DNA of 64,000 nt from Buxus sempervirens (Eukaryota; Streptophyta; Magnoliopsida; Buxales; Buxaceae). The stretch lies in contig OX387182.1 of NCBI GenBank assembly GCA_947561395.2, positions 54,273,283-54,337,282 of the forward strand, read 5' to 3'. The position numbers and the translations under genes are program-made. Under the pieces are notes generated by a model that was given only the letters and a program-made list of their open reading frames with translations, was not told the DNA's origin and made no database searches. Of the stretch, positions 11,524-23,600 are shown piece after piece (the stretch's first letter is position 1; every line of letters starts with the position of its first letter).

Positions 11524-12455
11524 CTTTATTTCCTGCACATTTTTCATACCTTTGTACAAAATTGAACTCCAATAGTGGAAATACAAAGCATTTAATTCAA
11601 AATAAAGTTTTTATATTATTGGCCTCAGAATGCTCAGATGCTTGTAAAAACAAAGGTTTTATGAAAAGTATTTGATTTATCATCACTGGCCAAAGTATAA
11701 TTTTTCCTTTTTATATTTTTTTTTGTATTTTTTGAAATTTGGTCCATGCACTTAATCACCTATAATTAAAGGAATTAAAACCAGGTTAAATAATGAAAAG
11801 GGTAGTCCAGAAAATACTGAGGGATCAGAACCGTCCATCTCAGGACCTTTAGAGTCATTCCCAAATGCCAAAACTGCCCCATTCTGCTCATGCCAACTTT
11901 GCTTAAGGCTCAGATCTCCATGATCAACTCAACCTTTGATTTTCTTTCATTTTGCTTATTTTTTCTTTTTGCCAATGTTGCCCCTAGCGCCAGTTACGGT
12001 TTTCACTAGGGCCGGCTTCTGAATTCCGTCATCACCCATCTTACTCTGATATTTGAATGAACAAACTAAGATCACCAAGGGCTTAAAAATAGGACGAAAT
12101 AAAGGCTAGGCTCAGTTTATGAAAGAAAGGGTATTAAAGGCCCAAAATTTTCAAAGGTGGAAATAGGTCAACCGGATTTACAGTCATGATAAATTTACCC
12201 ATTTTTTCCCAAATTGCATTTTTTTGCATCTTTTCCACACTTGGCTTTCATTTGCCATTTTTCATTGCTTTTCCTCTCTTTTTTTTTCTTTTTTCCTTAA
12301 CTTTGCCCCAATTTGTTTTGCCCCCCATTTAAAACTGTAAATCTGGTCTGGGTTTATCAAAGAAACGACCCGGCTCAACTTGGCTAGGCTAGGGATTAAA
12401 ATTTTTGAAGGAAATAGAGAAAAATGGCCTCGGATCATTTCCCAGAAATATTCAC
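11524..12455. other. Spacer between antisense ORF and integrase end
   Basis: The spacer is AT-rich with T-runs at 11700-11745 and 12280-12300, and no convincing frame. It probably carries the 3' ends of both the antisense ORF and the pol transcript. A short overlap of pol with the + strand word near 12424 is a shadow frame. Confidence 0.5.
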
Positions 12456-14560
12456 TCAAGGGAAATACCTTTTTACCGCATCAGAGTTAATGGGCTCAGG
12501 AAAATCTGACCCATCCATTTCTGCTAAGATGAGTGCACCCCCTGATAGGACTTTCTTGACGACATATGGGCCTTCCCAATTGGGCTTGAACTTACCACGA
12601 GGATCTTCCAAAAATGGTAAGATTTTCTTTAGCACTAAGTTTCCTTCTTGGAAAGTTTTGGGCCTCACCTTCTTATTGTAGGCTCGGGCCATTCTCTTCT
12701 GGTACAACTGGCCATGGCAAAGTGCTTTCAACCGCTTTTCTTCTATCAGGTTAAGTTGATCATGTCTTGATTGGACCCATTCGGCTTCTTCTAGTTCTGC
12801 TTCCATGAGCACTCGGAGTGACGGGATTTCTACTTCCACTGGCAAGACTGCTTCCATTCCATAGACTAGGGAATACGGGGTTGCCCCAGTTGAAGTTCGG
12901 ATCGAGGTTCTGTAAGCATGTAGAGCAAGTGGTAGCATTTCATGCCAATCCTTCTAGCTCACTACCATCTTCTGAATGATTTTCTTTATATTCTTGTTGG
13001 CTGCTTCTACTGCCCCATTCATCTTTGGCCTATACGGAGCTGACTTGTGGTGGGTGATCTGAAACTGCTCACACATTTTCTTCATGTCCTTGTTCTTGAT
13101 ATTTGAAGCATTGTCTGATACTATGGCACTTGGCAGTCCATAGCGACAAATGATATTGTGCTTCAAAAATCTAATAACATGGTTGCTTGTGATATTTGCA
13201 TATGATACTGCTTCCACCCACTTAGTGAAATAATCAATTGCCACCAAGATGAATCTGTGCCCGTTCGATGCCTTAAGGGAGATCATGCCGATGACATCTA
13301 TGCCCCACATAGAGAAGGGCCAGGGTGATGTCATGTTGTACAACTCACCTGGGGGTGCATGCTTGTTATCTGCATATATCTGACATTGGTGGCACCTCCT
13401 GACATGTATACAGCAATCATGTTCCATGGTCGTCCAGTAGTATCCCAACCTCAAGATTTTCTTTGCAAGCATGTGCCCACTCATATGGGGCCCACAGACT
13501 CCTCCATGTACAGTCTCAATCAGCCTTTCCGATTCAGCCTTGGCAACACATCTGAGCAGAATGTCGTTATGTGATCTCTTGTACACATGTCCACCACTTA
13601 GCAAAAACTGACCCGCCAATCTCTGTATTGTCCTCTTCTCAGTAGCAGTGGCATTTTCTGGCAAACTCCGATTGTTCAAGAAATTTTTGATATCTTGAAA
13701 CCATGGTGTTTCTTCTTCTGGTGCTCCCTCTAGAACGAGACAGTAAGCCGGTTCATCTCTAACCTCAATTTCCAGCGGTCTGATGTCTACTCCCTCTGGT
13801 ATGCTGACCATTGAAGCCAAGGTTGCTAGAGCATCCGCAAACTGATTCTTGGCCCTTGGCATATAGTTGAAGGAAATTCGAGTGAAATTTGTGCTTATTT
13901 CTTCCAAATACTGGTGATAGGGGATCAATTTGTGATCCTTGGTTTTCCACTCACCAGTTGTTTGGAAGATGATAAGACTCGAATCCCCGTATATGTCAAG
14001 TTCCTCTACTCCATGATCCATGGCTGCTTGCAATACAATTATGCATGCCTCATATTCTGCTATGTTATTGGTGCACTGGAATCTCAGCTTTACTGCAATC
14101 GGGATGTGTGAACCATCTGGTTTAACCAAGACTGCCCCTATTCCGTTCCCATTCATATTGGCGGCCCCATCAAAGAACATCTGCCAAGAACTCTCACTTT
14201 CCTCCTCTTCAGTGTACAGAATTGCCTCATCTGGAAAGTTGGTCTTCAAGGGTTGATATTCTGGCAAAGGATGTGCAGCCAGGTGATCAGCTATGGCTTG
14301 ACCCTTGATCGCCTTCTGGGTGATGTATGTGAGGTCAAATTCGGACAATAGCAGTTGCCACTTTGCTGTTCTGCCAGTCAGTGCCGGTTTCTCAAATAAA
14401 TACTTCAGCGGGTCCATCCGGGATATCAACAGTGTGGAGTGACTAAGGAAATAATGCCTTAGCCTCTGAGTGGCCCACACTAGAGCACAACAAGTCTTCT
14501 CCAATGATGAATACTTAGCTTCATATTTCGTGAATTTTTTACTCAGATAGTAAATTGCCC
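12456..14560 (-). mobile_element. pol part of Tat element: RNase H, second RNase H, integrase
   Basis: Reading on the minus strand from 14560, the first part shows RT-linked RNase H features (SKKFTKYEAKYSSLEK). It then shows a separate RNase H with FDGAAN, NIAEYEA and GDSSLI motifs, the archaeal-type RNase H that identifies Tat elements. The integrase follows, with an HHCC-type finger (HVRRCHQCQIYA) and core motifs WGIDVIG, DYFTKWVE and YRPKMNGAVEAANKN, then a C-terminal portion ending near 12456. The region is a fossil and is not whole. Confidence 0.88.
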
Positions 14561-14565
14561 TTTCT

Positions 14566-17381
14566 TGTGACATACACCAGTTCAATTCCAGTATCTTATG
14601 GATTAAACCACAGAATTACTAGAATTGGTATGTCGGGCGACAAGTAAATTCGAGTCTTAATTAAAATTTAAGACAATAAATCCGAATTCACTCATCTATG
14701 AACACTACCAATCATCTGATACCAACAGATAATCCATGCTCATCAAATATATCAGAGTGCAATAAATCAACTAATGATAAAGCGGAAGATTTAATATAAT
14801 ATCAATCTTGAATCATAATCTCAGAATGTAAAATCACTGAAATGAAATATAATCAAGTACAATGAATAAAAAAATGAAAATTTCTATACCTCTAAATCTG
14901 GATCCACCCGTAACCAACTGCTAACACTCTGGAATCTGCACAGTCTATATATAATAAACTAAATGAGATCGGAGATCCCAGTAAGTCATCATATGATAAA
15001 TTAAATACACATGCGGATATATCTCAAATCATAATACATCACAAGTAATCAAGTGCAAGTGAGACAACCCCGTATCCCACTAAATAATATGAATTCACAA
15101 CAAGGTTCAGAAGAATTACAATAATCATCAACTGGAATATATAAATCAATTTATAACTTAGAACCAGACCAATTCGATTAATCCGATAAACCATATCATA
15201 TTATTCACAAGACTAATTAAAGTAATGTCCAGCCGGAACTATAGACATCGGCCAGAACTACAACTATAGTATTCAGATTGGGATGCACAATCCTTGGATC
15301 ACAAGATCACCACACACACACATTTCGGGTAAATCCCCTTCTACCGGGAAGTACCAATCACATCGCTCACACTGCCAGGAGGAATCAAACGTCTCGACTG
15401 GCTCTGTCAGGAGGAAACACATCTCGACTGACTCACATCACAAAATAAACAAAAACATGCCGGGAGGAATCCTCAACTCAACCAGCTTCGTCGCTCCAAT
15501 CAGTACGACTCCCTCTACTCCCATACTGATGAGCCCTCACACACTCAAGTTTTAATTATCTTTTTAAGCATCCACACAAACTACTCAATATCCAAAACAT
15601 AATAAGGATCTCTCTTGAGATCAAATAGGGAAATTCATTTTTCTACCTTACATACCGGTAAAGTGCTAACCCGCTATTGATAAGTTAAACTTATCGCAGG
15701 GTAAAACAAATTTAATTAGGGTGCAATATACACAAATCAAAACTATGAATACTCATGTGTGTGTCATCCTATTCAAATATGCATATTTTTCTCAAAATAA
15801 TAATATTATAATATAAATGCAATTTAGGAATCATGCTAGTGGAATTCACATGAAATATTTAATAACAAGGACAAACATCATTGTTTGAAACTTGCTATAC
15901 ATATATAATCGATGAAATCCAATTTAGGACCCTCTGATGCAAATAAATAAATCAAACAGAAATTGACCAAAATTCTCTTTCATGCAATATGTTAAATTTA
16001 ACTTAAATTACAATTTTTCTCTTGACTTTTATTAAATTGACCTTATCTTATTTTTAAAGTAATTTATAAATCCTAAAAATCACTTTTAGACACTTTTTCT
16101 TTAAATTTTAATTTTTCTTTCAAAATGTGACTAAAATGTAATTATGTATTGCGGTTCGAACTTATTTGTTGAATTTATCTAACATCTGAACTGAAACTTA
16201 ATTCTTTATGTATTATACACAAATTTAATAATAACTATCGCATTATATATTAAAAATTGAATACTTATTCCACATACGACTGTTTTCACATTAGTATATA
16301 GATTTTGTACCGAAATTTAACATCTTCTCATACGTTACAGAAGAACTGTTCATCATTTCCTGTGATTATGTGGCTTACTTTGAGGATTTTTACAGGTCGA
16401 TCCAGGAACCCTATTACCCTGAAATCAGTTCCTACGTATTCTAGATCTGGCAAACAAATTTTGGAGCTAGTAATCTGAGATTTATCATACCCATGCATAA
16501 ATTGGAAGACATCTAAATACCTCCCAAAAACCATCTGCAACTGCACTGTTTTTCAATTTCTGTGATTAAATGGCTGACTTTGAGGATTTTTCTACATCAA
16601 TCCAGGAACCCTATTTACCTGAAATCAGCTCCTACGTATTCTATATCTAACAAACTAATTTTGGAGCTACTAATATGAGATTTATAATACAAAGGCATAA
16701 ACTTAAAGACATCTAAATACCTCCCCAAAAATAAAACTATCTGCAACTGTTATGGAAAACCCAGAACAGAGCATCCGTATGATTCCAAAACTTTAACAAA
16801 GCTTCTAATAAATCAGCTAAAAACCAAATGAGTATAATAATTAGACATTCAACAAGCAAATTACCTACTTTAAATCAAATTAAATTGATGACTTACAGTT
16901 TGTGCAGATTCTTAAACTTTTACTGAAACTGCTACTGTAAATCACCTACAGCAACTCTCCCTTCTTCAAATTACAAGTACTGCTATAAACTCCCCACATT
17001 GAAAAAGAAAATAAAAAAAATGGGGAAGGAGGAATAGGAAGGGAGAAGATAAGAGGAGGGAAGGGCAGCTGGATGAAGTTGGTTCTTTATTTTCTCCACG
17101 TAGCAGGTTCGTGTCATTGAGCTGCTATTCTTCATTTAACAAACAAAAAATGGTTTAGCCAAGCCAACCCAATAAGGGAACCGGTTCACTTAAACTGAAC
17201 CACATTAAACCGAACCAACCCAAAATCAACCCAAACTAAACTAAGTTAACCAATTAGAACCATTAGTTTATTAAACATATTTAATTAAAATTAATGCAAT
17301 AAATTCCTCAATGATTAACAAAATTTCCAAATTATCTAAAACACATACAAAGACCAAAATTCCAGATTCTGGGATGTTACA
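14566..17381 (-). mobile_element. Solo LTR nested in the Tat pol region, chromovirus-like, TSD TTTCT
   Basis: The ends are TGTGACATAC at 14566 and GATGTTACA at 17381, with TTTCT duplicated at 14561-14565 and 17382-17386. On the minus strand it starts TGTAACATCCC, a start often seen in Tekay-like chromoviruses. It is 2,816 bp with no coding region. An internal direct duplication of about 200 bp, sharing TTTGAGGATTTTT and ATCCAGGAACCCTAT, lies at about 16358-16740. It interrupts pol between the reverse transcriptase and RNase H parts and is thus the youngest layer of the nest. Confidence 0.85.
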
Positions 17382-17386
17382 TTTCT

Positions 17387-18702
17387 TTTCTACCAGTCTC
17401 ATCATGCTGCCCCAGGACGCATCCCATTGATGTTTCCAACACTGACAAGTACAGGATCAGTGGTCTTCCTGGAGTTGGTGGCACTAGCACAGGCGGGTTC
17501 AGCAAATACCTCTTTATTGTGTCAAATGCCTGCTGGCAGTCCTCATTCCAGACCGTCGGGTTATCCTTCCTTAGAAGTTTGAAAATTGGTTCATAGATAG
17601 CAGTGAGCTGTGCTATGAACCGGCTTATGTATTGAATCCTTCCAAGAAAGCCCCTGACCTCCTTCTCGGTTCTGGGTGCTGGCATTTCAATTATGGCCTT
17701 GGCTTTAGCCGGGTCAATTTCAATTCCTCTTCGGCTCACTATAAACCCCAGTAACTTCCCTGATGTAGCCCCAAAGACGCACTTAGCCGGGTTAAGCCGT
17801 AGACTGTACTTCCTGAGCCGATCAAACACTTTCTTCAGATTGATCAAGTGGTCCTCCTCTTTGCATGATTTGGCAATTATATCGGCCACGTAGACCTCCA
17901 TCTCCTTATGGATCATGTCATGAAATAGTGCAGTCATGGCCCGCTGGTATGTTGCCCCAGCGTTCTTAAGCCCAAACGGCATGACTGTATAGTGGAATGT
18001 GCCCCAAGGTGTGATAAATGCTGTTTTCTCTTGATCCTCCTTAGCCATCTTGATCTGATTATATCCTGAGAAACCATCCATGAAGGAAAACAGGCTATGT
18101 ACCGCAGTATTATCGACCAGAATGTCGATGTGTGGAAGCGGAAAATCGTCCTTTGGGCTTGCCCTGTTTAAGTCTCTATAATCCACGCACATTCGGACTT
18201 TCCCGTCCTTCTTTGGTACCGGCACTATGTTTGCGAGCCACTCAGGGTACGTAGAGACTGCCAAAAATCCGGCTTGGAACTGTTTGACCACTTCATCCTT
18301 GACCTTCAAAGTCCACTCAGGTTTCAATCTTCTCAGCTTCTGCTTAATCGGCTTAACCCCTGGTAAAATCGGCAACTTATGCACCACCATGTCCGTGTCC
18401 AACCCCGGCATGTCCCGATATGACCAAGCGAACACATCTTTGTAGTCTGCCAAGAATTGTGACATTTCATTTTTCTGCACATCAGACAAGCATGACCCGA
18501 TTTTTACAATTTTTGGGTCATCTTTGGTCCCAAGGTTTATGGATATGGTCTCCTCAATATTAGGTTGGACCCCCTTTTCATGACGTTCCAATAGGTATTC
18601 AATTTCTTTTGGAACGTCTTCTTCTTCGACCTCGGTCTCTTCTTCGACCCCCATGAGATCAAAGTCGAGCTCAAGGTCGAAGTCATATTCAACCTGGTCC
18701 AA
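17387..18702 (-). mobile_element. pol part of Tat element: reverse transcriptase
   Basis: The minus-strand frame carries classic Ty3 reverse transcriptase blocks: a DMPGLDTDMV-type N-terminal block, PVPKKDGKVRMCVDYRDLN, FSFMDGFSGYNQI, TPWGTFHYTVMPFGLKNA, the catalytic-centre region near residue 300, and LGFIVSRRGIEIDPAKAKAI. An acidic stretch precedes the domain (VEEETEVEEEDV). The frame stops where the nested solo LTR enters. Confidence 0.9.
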
Positions 18703-21440
18703 TTCGGTCTGATTATATGGTTCATAAGTGGTTTGGACCTTTTTGAAAAATTTAAATTTTCTAGAAAAAATAGAAAAATCTTTTTGGTTTTTTTGTGGGC
18801 CTTCTAAACATAATTCCCCTGAAGACGAAGGCCCATTAGAACCTTCAGGGAAATGGCATTCTACTATTGGAGTTTTTTTTTGGAAGCCGCGTTAGTTTGC
18901 CGAACAAACGCTGCTTCAAAGGTAAGGGGAGTTTCCTCCCAATTGTTCATTACAAAATTTTCGGGAGCAGGGGAAATAGGGAAAGCCTGCTCCTCAAGCC
19001 CAGCATCCGATGCCATCATCACCGGGTGGGTACTGCCCTTTTCTGCTACGGGGCTCAATCCAGAAATGACCTTGTCTGGAATCTTTACTGCGGCCCAGTC
19101 AATAAACGGCAGTTCCATGTCTGCCCCTGTCTTTTCGCCTTCAGTCATGGCGAAGAAGGCCCCAACATCCTCAGAATAGTCTAACTGCTGCTCGGGCTGT
19201 GGCCTAGGCCCATCTGCTGCTCCCAGTATTGGAGATGGGTTGTATGGTTGCAAAGCCGAAACGACAAGCTTCTGAAATGGGTTGATGTTGTAGTAGGGAG
19301 GCTTGGACTAATCCATAGGAGGAGATATTTGGATTATGTAGGAGGGTTTTGGAAAGTTCACCCTCAGATGCGGGAGTTTTCCTCTGCTTCTGCTCTCCCC
19401 TTCTTCATATTTCATTCTTCTCCAGCCTCTGGGCTTGAAGCCCAACCCTACCTTGGGGATCAGTTTCTTAGCCGTGATTGGCTCCACCATCCCCTGCAGA
19501 TTGATCCCCAGGCCTTTCCCCGGGTGAAAGTGGTATTTCTCCATCACTTTCTTGACCATCTTTTCTGCAGTGGTCCCCTTTTCCTTCTTTTTCTCACACC
19601 CCCCAGGTATGTAATTGACCGCCTCAAATTGAAATGAGTGGAATGCAATCTTGTCGACAGTTAGGTCCACGTTGATTAAGGGTACATCAGGTGACACGAT
19701 GGGCGGCACCAAGTTTTCAGCTAGGATTGTTATCACCCTTTGCCCTCTTATATATTTCACCCTCTGGTGGAGCGTGGATGGTATTGCCCTAGCCGAATGT
19801 ATCCACGGCCTTCCTAGGAGCAGATTGAAGGCTGCGGGTATATCCATCACTTCAAATGTGATGTTAAAGATATTCGGCCCAATTGTGACCGGCAGTTCAA
19901 TCTCCCCTAGGGAGTGGGTCTTGGAGCTATCAAAAGCCCTAACTATCCGCCCATTTCGTTTGATCCTTGACTGGTCCAGACCCAGCTTGGTAAAAGTGAT
20001 TAACAGGCAAACGTTTAACGCTGACCCGTTGTCAATCAAAACCCGTGCAACCATGCAGCCCTTACAAAGCACAGTGATGTGCAAAGGGTCCACATGATAA
20101 CACCCACCTGGGCTGATCTCACCTTCTGAGAAACTTATCACATTATGTGACAAGATTTGACCAACCATTTTACCAAGCTGGTCCGGATCAATGGTCTGGG
20201 ATACGTGTGCACTCTGTAGCACCCTTAACAATGCATCCCTATGCTTTTCAGAATTCAGCAAAAGGCCCAGTATTGAAATCTGGGCTGGGACCTTGTTCAG
20301 CTGATCCACAAGATTGAATTCACTTTTCTTTATTATTTTTATGAGGTCGGTTGCCTCATTTTCTGCACCCTGGGGGGTGTTTTCTCCCACTTTATTTTTT
20401 CCCTTCTGTTTTCTTTTTTCTTCATTTTCTTTTTCTATTTTTTCTTTTTCTGTTTCTGTCTCCTTCTCTTTCTCTTCACCCCCTGCACATCTCCCTGACC
20501 TCGTCATTAGGTTCACCTCCTCCTGGTTCTGGTTCCTGACCATTGGAACCGTAGCCGTGATTCCCTCGCTGTAATTCCATGGTACAGCAGCCTCAGAATA
20601 GGCTAGTTTAGGGATGTTAACCACTAGTGGCTGGAGTTTGGATCGGGATGTATGGGCCGGTTTAGGGATAGTATGGGCTGGCTGCACATTTACAACCAAG
20701 GGTTGAAGTTTGGAATTTGTGGGGACAGAAGAAGTGATGGAAGCAGTGGTGGGGTCAAGGTTGATGACCAGTGGAGCCTTAGATGGCTTGGATGGGGAAT
20801 AAGTGGGTGGACTACAATTGAAGACCAATGTGGGCCTTGCAGTATTCATCTGGGTCATAAGAGATGAGACCCGGTTTAAAGAGGAACTTATGTCCTCAGC
20901 AGCTGTATTATTTTTTTGGGAGACCATGTTGATCTCCTCTTCTTCCTCTTCTGGGAAAAATCGGACCTGGACTGTAGTCCCCACAGGTGCTATAAGCTGA
21001 GATGGGTCAAAGCCCCTTCTCGTGGTGGATATGGCAGTGATGGAGTTGGATGGGCCTGCCCCATTGTGGTAAGGCAGAGGGTTCTGCCCAATATCATTCC
21101 CGGACGGGGCCGGTGCAGCAGTGTTGAACCCCAAGGCCTTCTGGTCCAACAAATCCTGGACTGCATGCTTCAATACCCAGCAGTTATCAGTAGAATGCCC
21201 CGGTGCACCCATGTGGAAATCACAGGTGACCGATGTGTCAAAATTTCTCCCCCTGGTGGCATTCGGGTTGGGCTCTTTCAGAGTCAAGTATTCACCCTTT
21301 AGCAGGGTTGGCAATAGTTGGGAAAGAGATATGGGTAGAGGGGTGAAAACCCGGTTCTTCCTTGCTGCGAACCAGGCATCCCGTTCCTCCTTAGTAAAGG
21401 TCCTCCTTGTGTTAGCTGGCACAGAGGGAGAGAAGTTGAC
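18703..21440 (-). mobile_element. Tat element protease region and linker
   Basis: The minus strand at 19308-21422 shows a start resembling MPANTRRTFTKEERDAW, a small zinc-knuckle-like HMGAPGHSTDNCW block, and a retropepsin-type active site with VLIDNGSALNVC and LLGRPWIHSA, followed by a G-patch-like KGLGINLQG motif. The stretch 18703-19307 is a linker rich in acidic residues toward the reverse transcriptase. The parts are in order for a Tat gag-pol but not in one unbroken frame. Confidence 0.85.
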
Positions 21441-21452
21441 ATTCAGCGGGGT

Positions 21453-22610
21453 CTAGTATGACTGATGGGCCTGCTGGGCCTGTTGGGGTGCCGAGATGTT
21501 CACATGAAGTGGCTTCTTGGCTGGAGGAGCCTGGACCAGGTTCACCTCCCCTTCTTTTCGGGCCCCTGTCTTCTTGAATCCGGCCCCTTTCTTCTGGGCC
21601 ATGGAGGCCGAGGAATCAGACTGCCCAGCCAGAGTAGAGTAGTCTATCAGCCTTCCTAACCTGACCCCTTCCTCGATCCGGTCCGCCACCTGCACTAGGG
21701 CTGCAAAGTTGGTGGTTATCTGACCCACCAGATGGTTGTAGAAGGGCTGGCCCAGTGTGCCCATAAATGTGGAGATCATCTCCGGCTCTTGCATAGGTGG
21801 CCTGACCTGGGAGGCGGCCTCTCTCCATCTCTTGGCGTATTGCCGTACTGGCTCATCTTTGCCCTTGGTCATCCTCATCATGTCGTACCGGTCGGGCACA
21901 ATCTCCGAGTTGAACTTGTACTGGTCCAAGAAAGCGTCGGCTAGGTCCTTCCACCTCCTGATCCTTCCATGGTCCACTGTAGCGAACCACCGAAGGGCTG
22001 ACCCGGTCAGACTCCTCTGGAAGAGCTGGATCAGTATGCCATTATCCCGGCCAAACTGGCACAGGGCCCCACAGTATAATTTGAGATGGCTCAATGGGCA
22101 GCCCGTGCCATCAAATTTATCGAAGTCTGGGCACCTGAACTTAGCCGGTAGACAGACGTCCGGGTACATGCACAGGTCCTCGAAGGTGGTGCCTGCATGG
22201 CTGCCTCCCCCCTTCACTTCCTTCAGCTCTGCCTGGATCCTCTCTATCCTGAGCAGCATTTTCTTTTCCATCTCATCTCGGGCCTTTTCTTTTTCCAGCT
22301 CTTTCTCAGACTCCGCTGTATTTTCCCTGATCAGAATGGGTTCATGGATTGGTTCAGAAATGGGCTCAGGCATGGGCTGAGCCGGAGGCGGAATGTAGGC
22401 CTGAGGTGGTGGTGCCTGATGGGAAGTAGATGCCTGGTTCTGGGCTTGGGCCTGTTGGGCCTGAGCCGCCAGTAGGTCCCCCGGCATCTTGGCCAGACCT
22501 GCCACTTGCTCCTGCAGCTGAGTAAAGTCCTGAGCAGGGACAGTAGCTTGGGCTTGGTTCTCTTCAGTATTCATGGCTCTTGCTTTGGATCTGGTCACGG
22601 GAGCAATGAC
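21453..22610 (-). mobile_element. Tat element gag
   Basis: The likely gag begins with VTRSKARAMNTEENQ near 22600. A glutamine/proline-rich N-terminal segment and a charged helix (EKELEKEKARDEMEKK) follow. The capsid core has CPDFDKFDGTGCP, LSHLKLYCG, WFATVDHGRIRRWKDLADAFLD and YDMMRM motifs, shared by Ty3 capsids. It ends with a basic/proline tail near 21453. Confidence 0.85.
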
Positions 22611-22819
22611 TGCAAATAAGTGCACCTGTGTTGAAAGTAAATGTACCTGATTAAGAAAAACAAAGACATAAGTCAGCTTCCATTTAATTTGAAACACACC
22701 CCTATAAATGTAGACAAATAGGTCAGGTGAACACCAATCCAGATTTTTTCTTGTTTTTTTTTTTTTTGTTTTTTTTTTCTTTTGTTTTTTTTTTTTTTGT
22801 TTGTTTTTTTTTTGTTGTT

Positions 22820-23600
22820 TTGATTTTGTGTTGGAATATTCTAGGGCTTCCAAGGGTCCCAAATTTTTTTTGATTTGATTGATAAAAATAACCAACCAAG
22901 GTTTTCATGGAATATTCTAGGGCTTCCAAGGGTCCCAATTTTTTTTGATTTGATTGATAAAAATAACCAACCAAGGTTTTCATGGATTATTCTAGGGCTT
23001 CCAAGGGTCCCAATTTTTTTTGATTTGATTGATAAAAATAACCAACCAAGGTTTTCATGGAATATTCTAGGACTTCCAAGGGTCCCAATTTTTTTTTGAT
23101 TTGATTGATAAAAATAACCAACCAAGGTTTTCATGGAATATTCTAGGGCTTCCAAGGGTCCCAATTTTTTTTTTTTTTTTGATTTGATTGATAAAAATAA
23201 CCAACCAAGGTTTTCATGGAATATTCTGGGCTTCCAAGGGTCCCAATTTTTTTTAATTTGATTGATTGATAAAAATAACCAACCAAAGGTGTCTTGGAAT
23301 ATTCTAGGGTTTCCAAGTATCCCACAAATGCTTTGATTTGATTGATAAAAATAACCAACCAAAGGTGTCTTGGAATATTCTAGGGCTTCCAAGTATCCCA
23401 CAAATGTTTTGATTTGATTGATAAAAATAACCAACCAAAGGTGTCTTGGAATATTCTAGGGCTTCCAAGTATCCCACAAATGTTTTGATTTGATTGATAA
23501 AAATAACCAACCAAAGGTTTCTTGGAATATTCTAGGGCTTCCAAGTATCCCACAAATGTTTTGATTTGATTGATAAAAATAACCAACCAAAGTTTTCTCT
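22820..23600. repeat. Ten-copy tandem repeat, about 76-bp unit, in the Tat leader
   Basis: The word TATTCTAGGGCTTCCAAG (with variants) recurs near 22835, 22913, 22987, 23062, 23137, 23221, 23300, 23376, 23452 and 23528, giving units of about 74-84 bp. Each unit ends in GATAAAAATAACCAACCAA. Two variant classes are blocked: the first units share GGTTTTCATGG and a T-run of 8-20; the last four share TGTCTTGG or TTTCTTGG with ATCCCACAAATG. The open frames on both strands (FYQSN..., IDKNNQ...) are periodic by-products. Confidence 0.93.

Noticed and set aside
22723-23586. Minus-strand frames of repeated YFYQSNQ words and the long N-terminal extension of gag
   Set aside because: By-products of the 76-bp repeat. 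The recognisable gag starts downstream of them.
22820-23600. CRISPR-like look of regular repeats
   Set aside because: Units are head-to-tail tandem copies without unique spacers, inside a plant retrotransposon leader.
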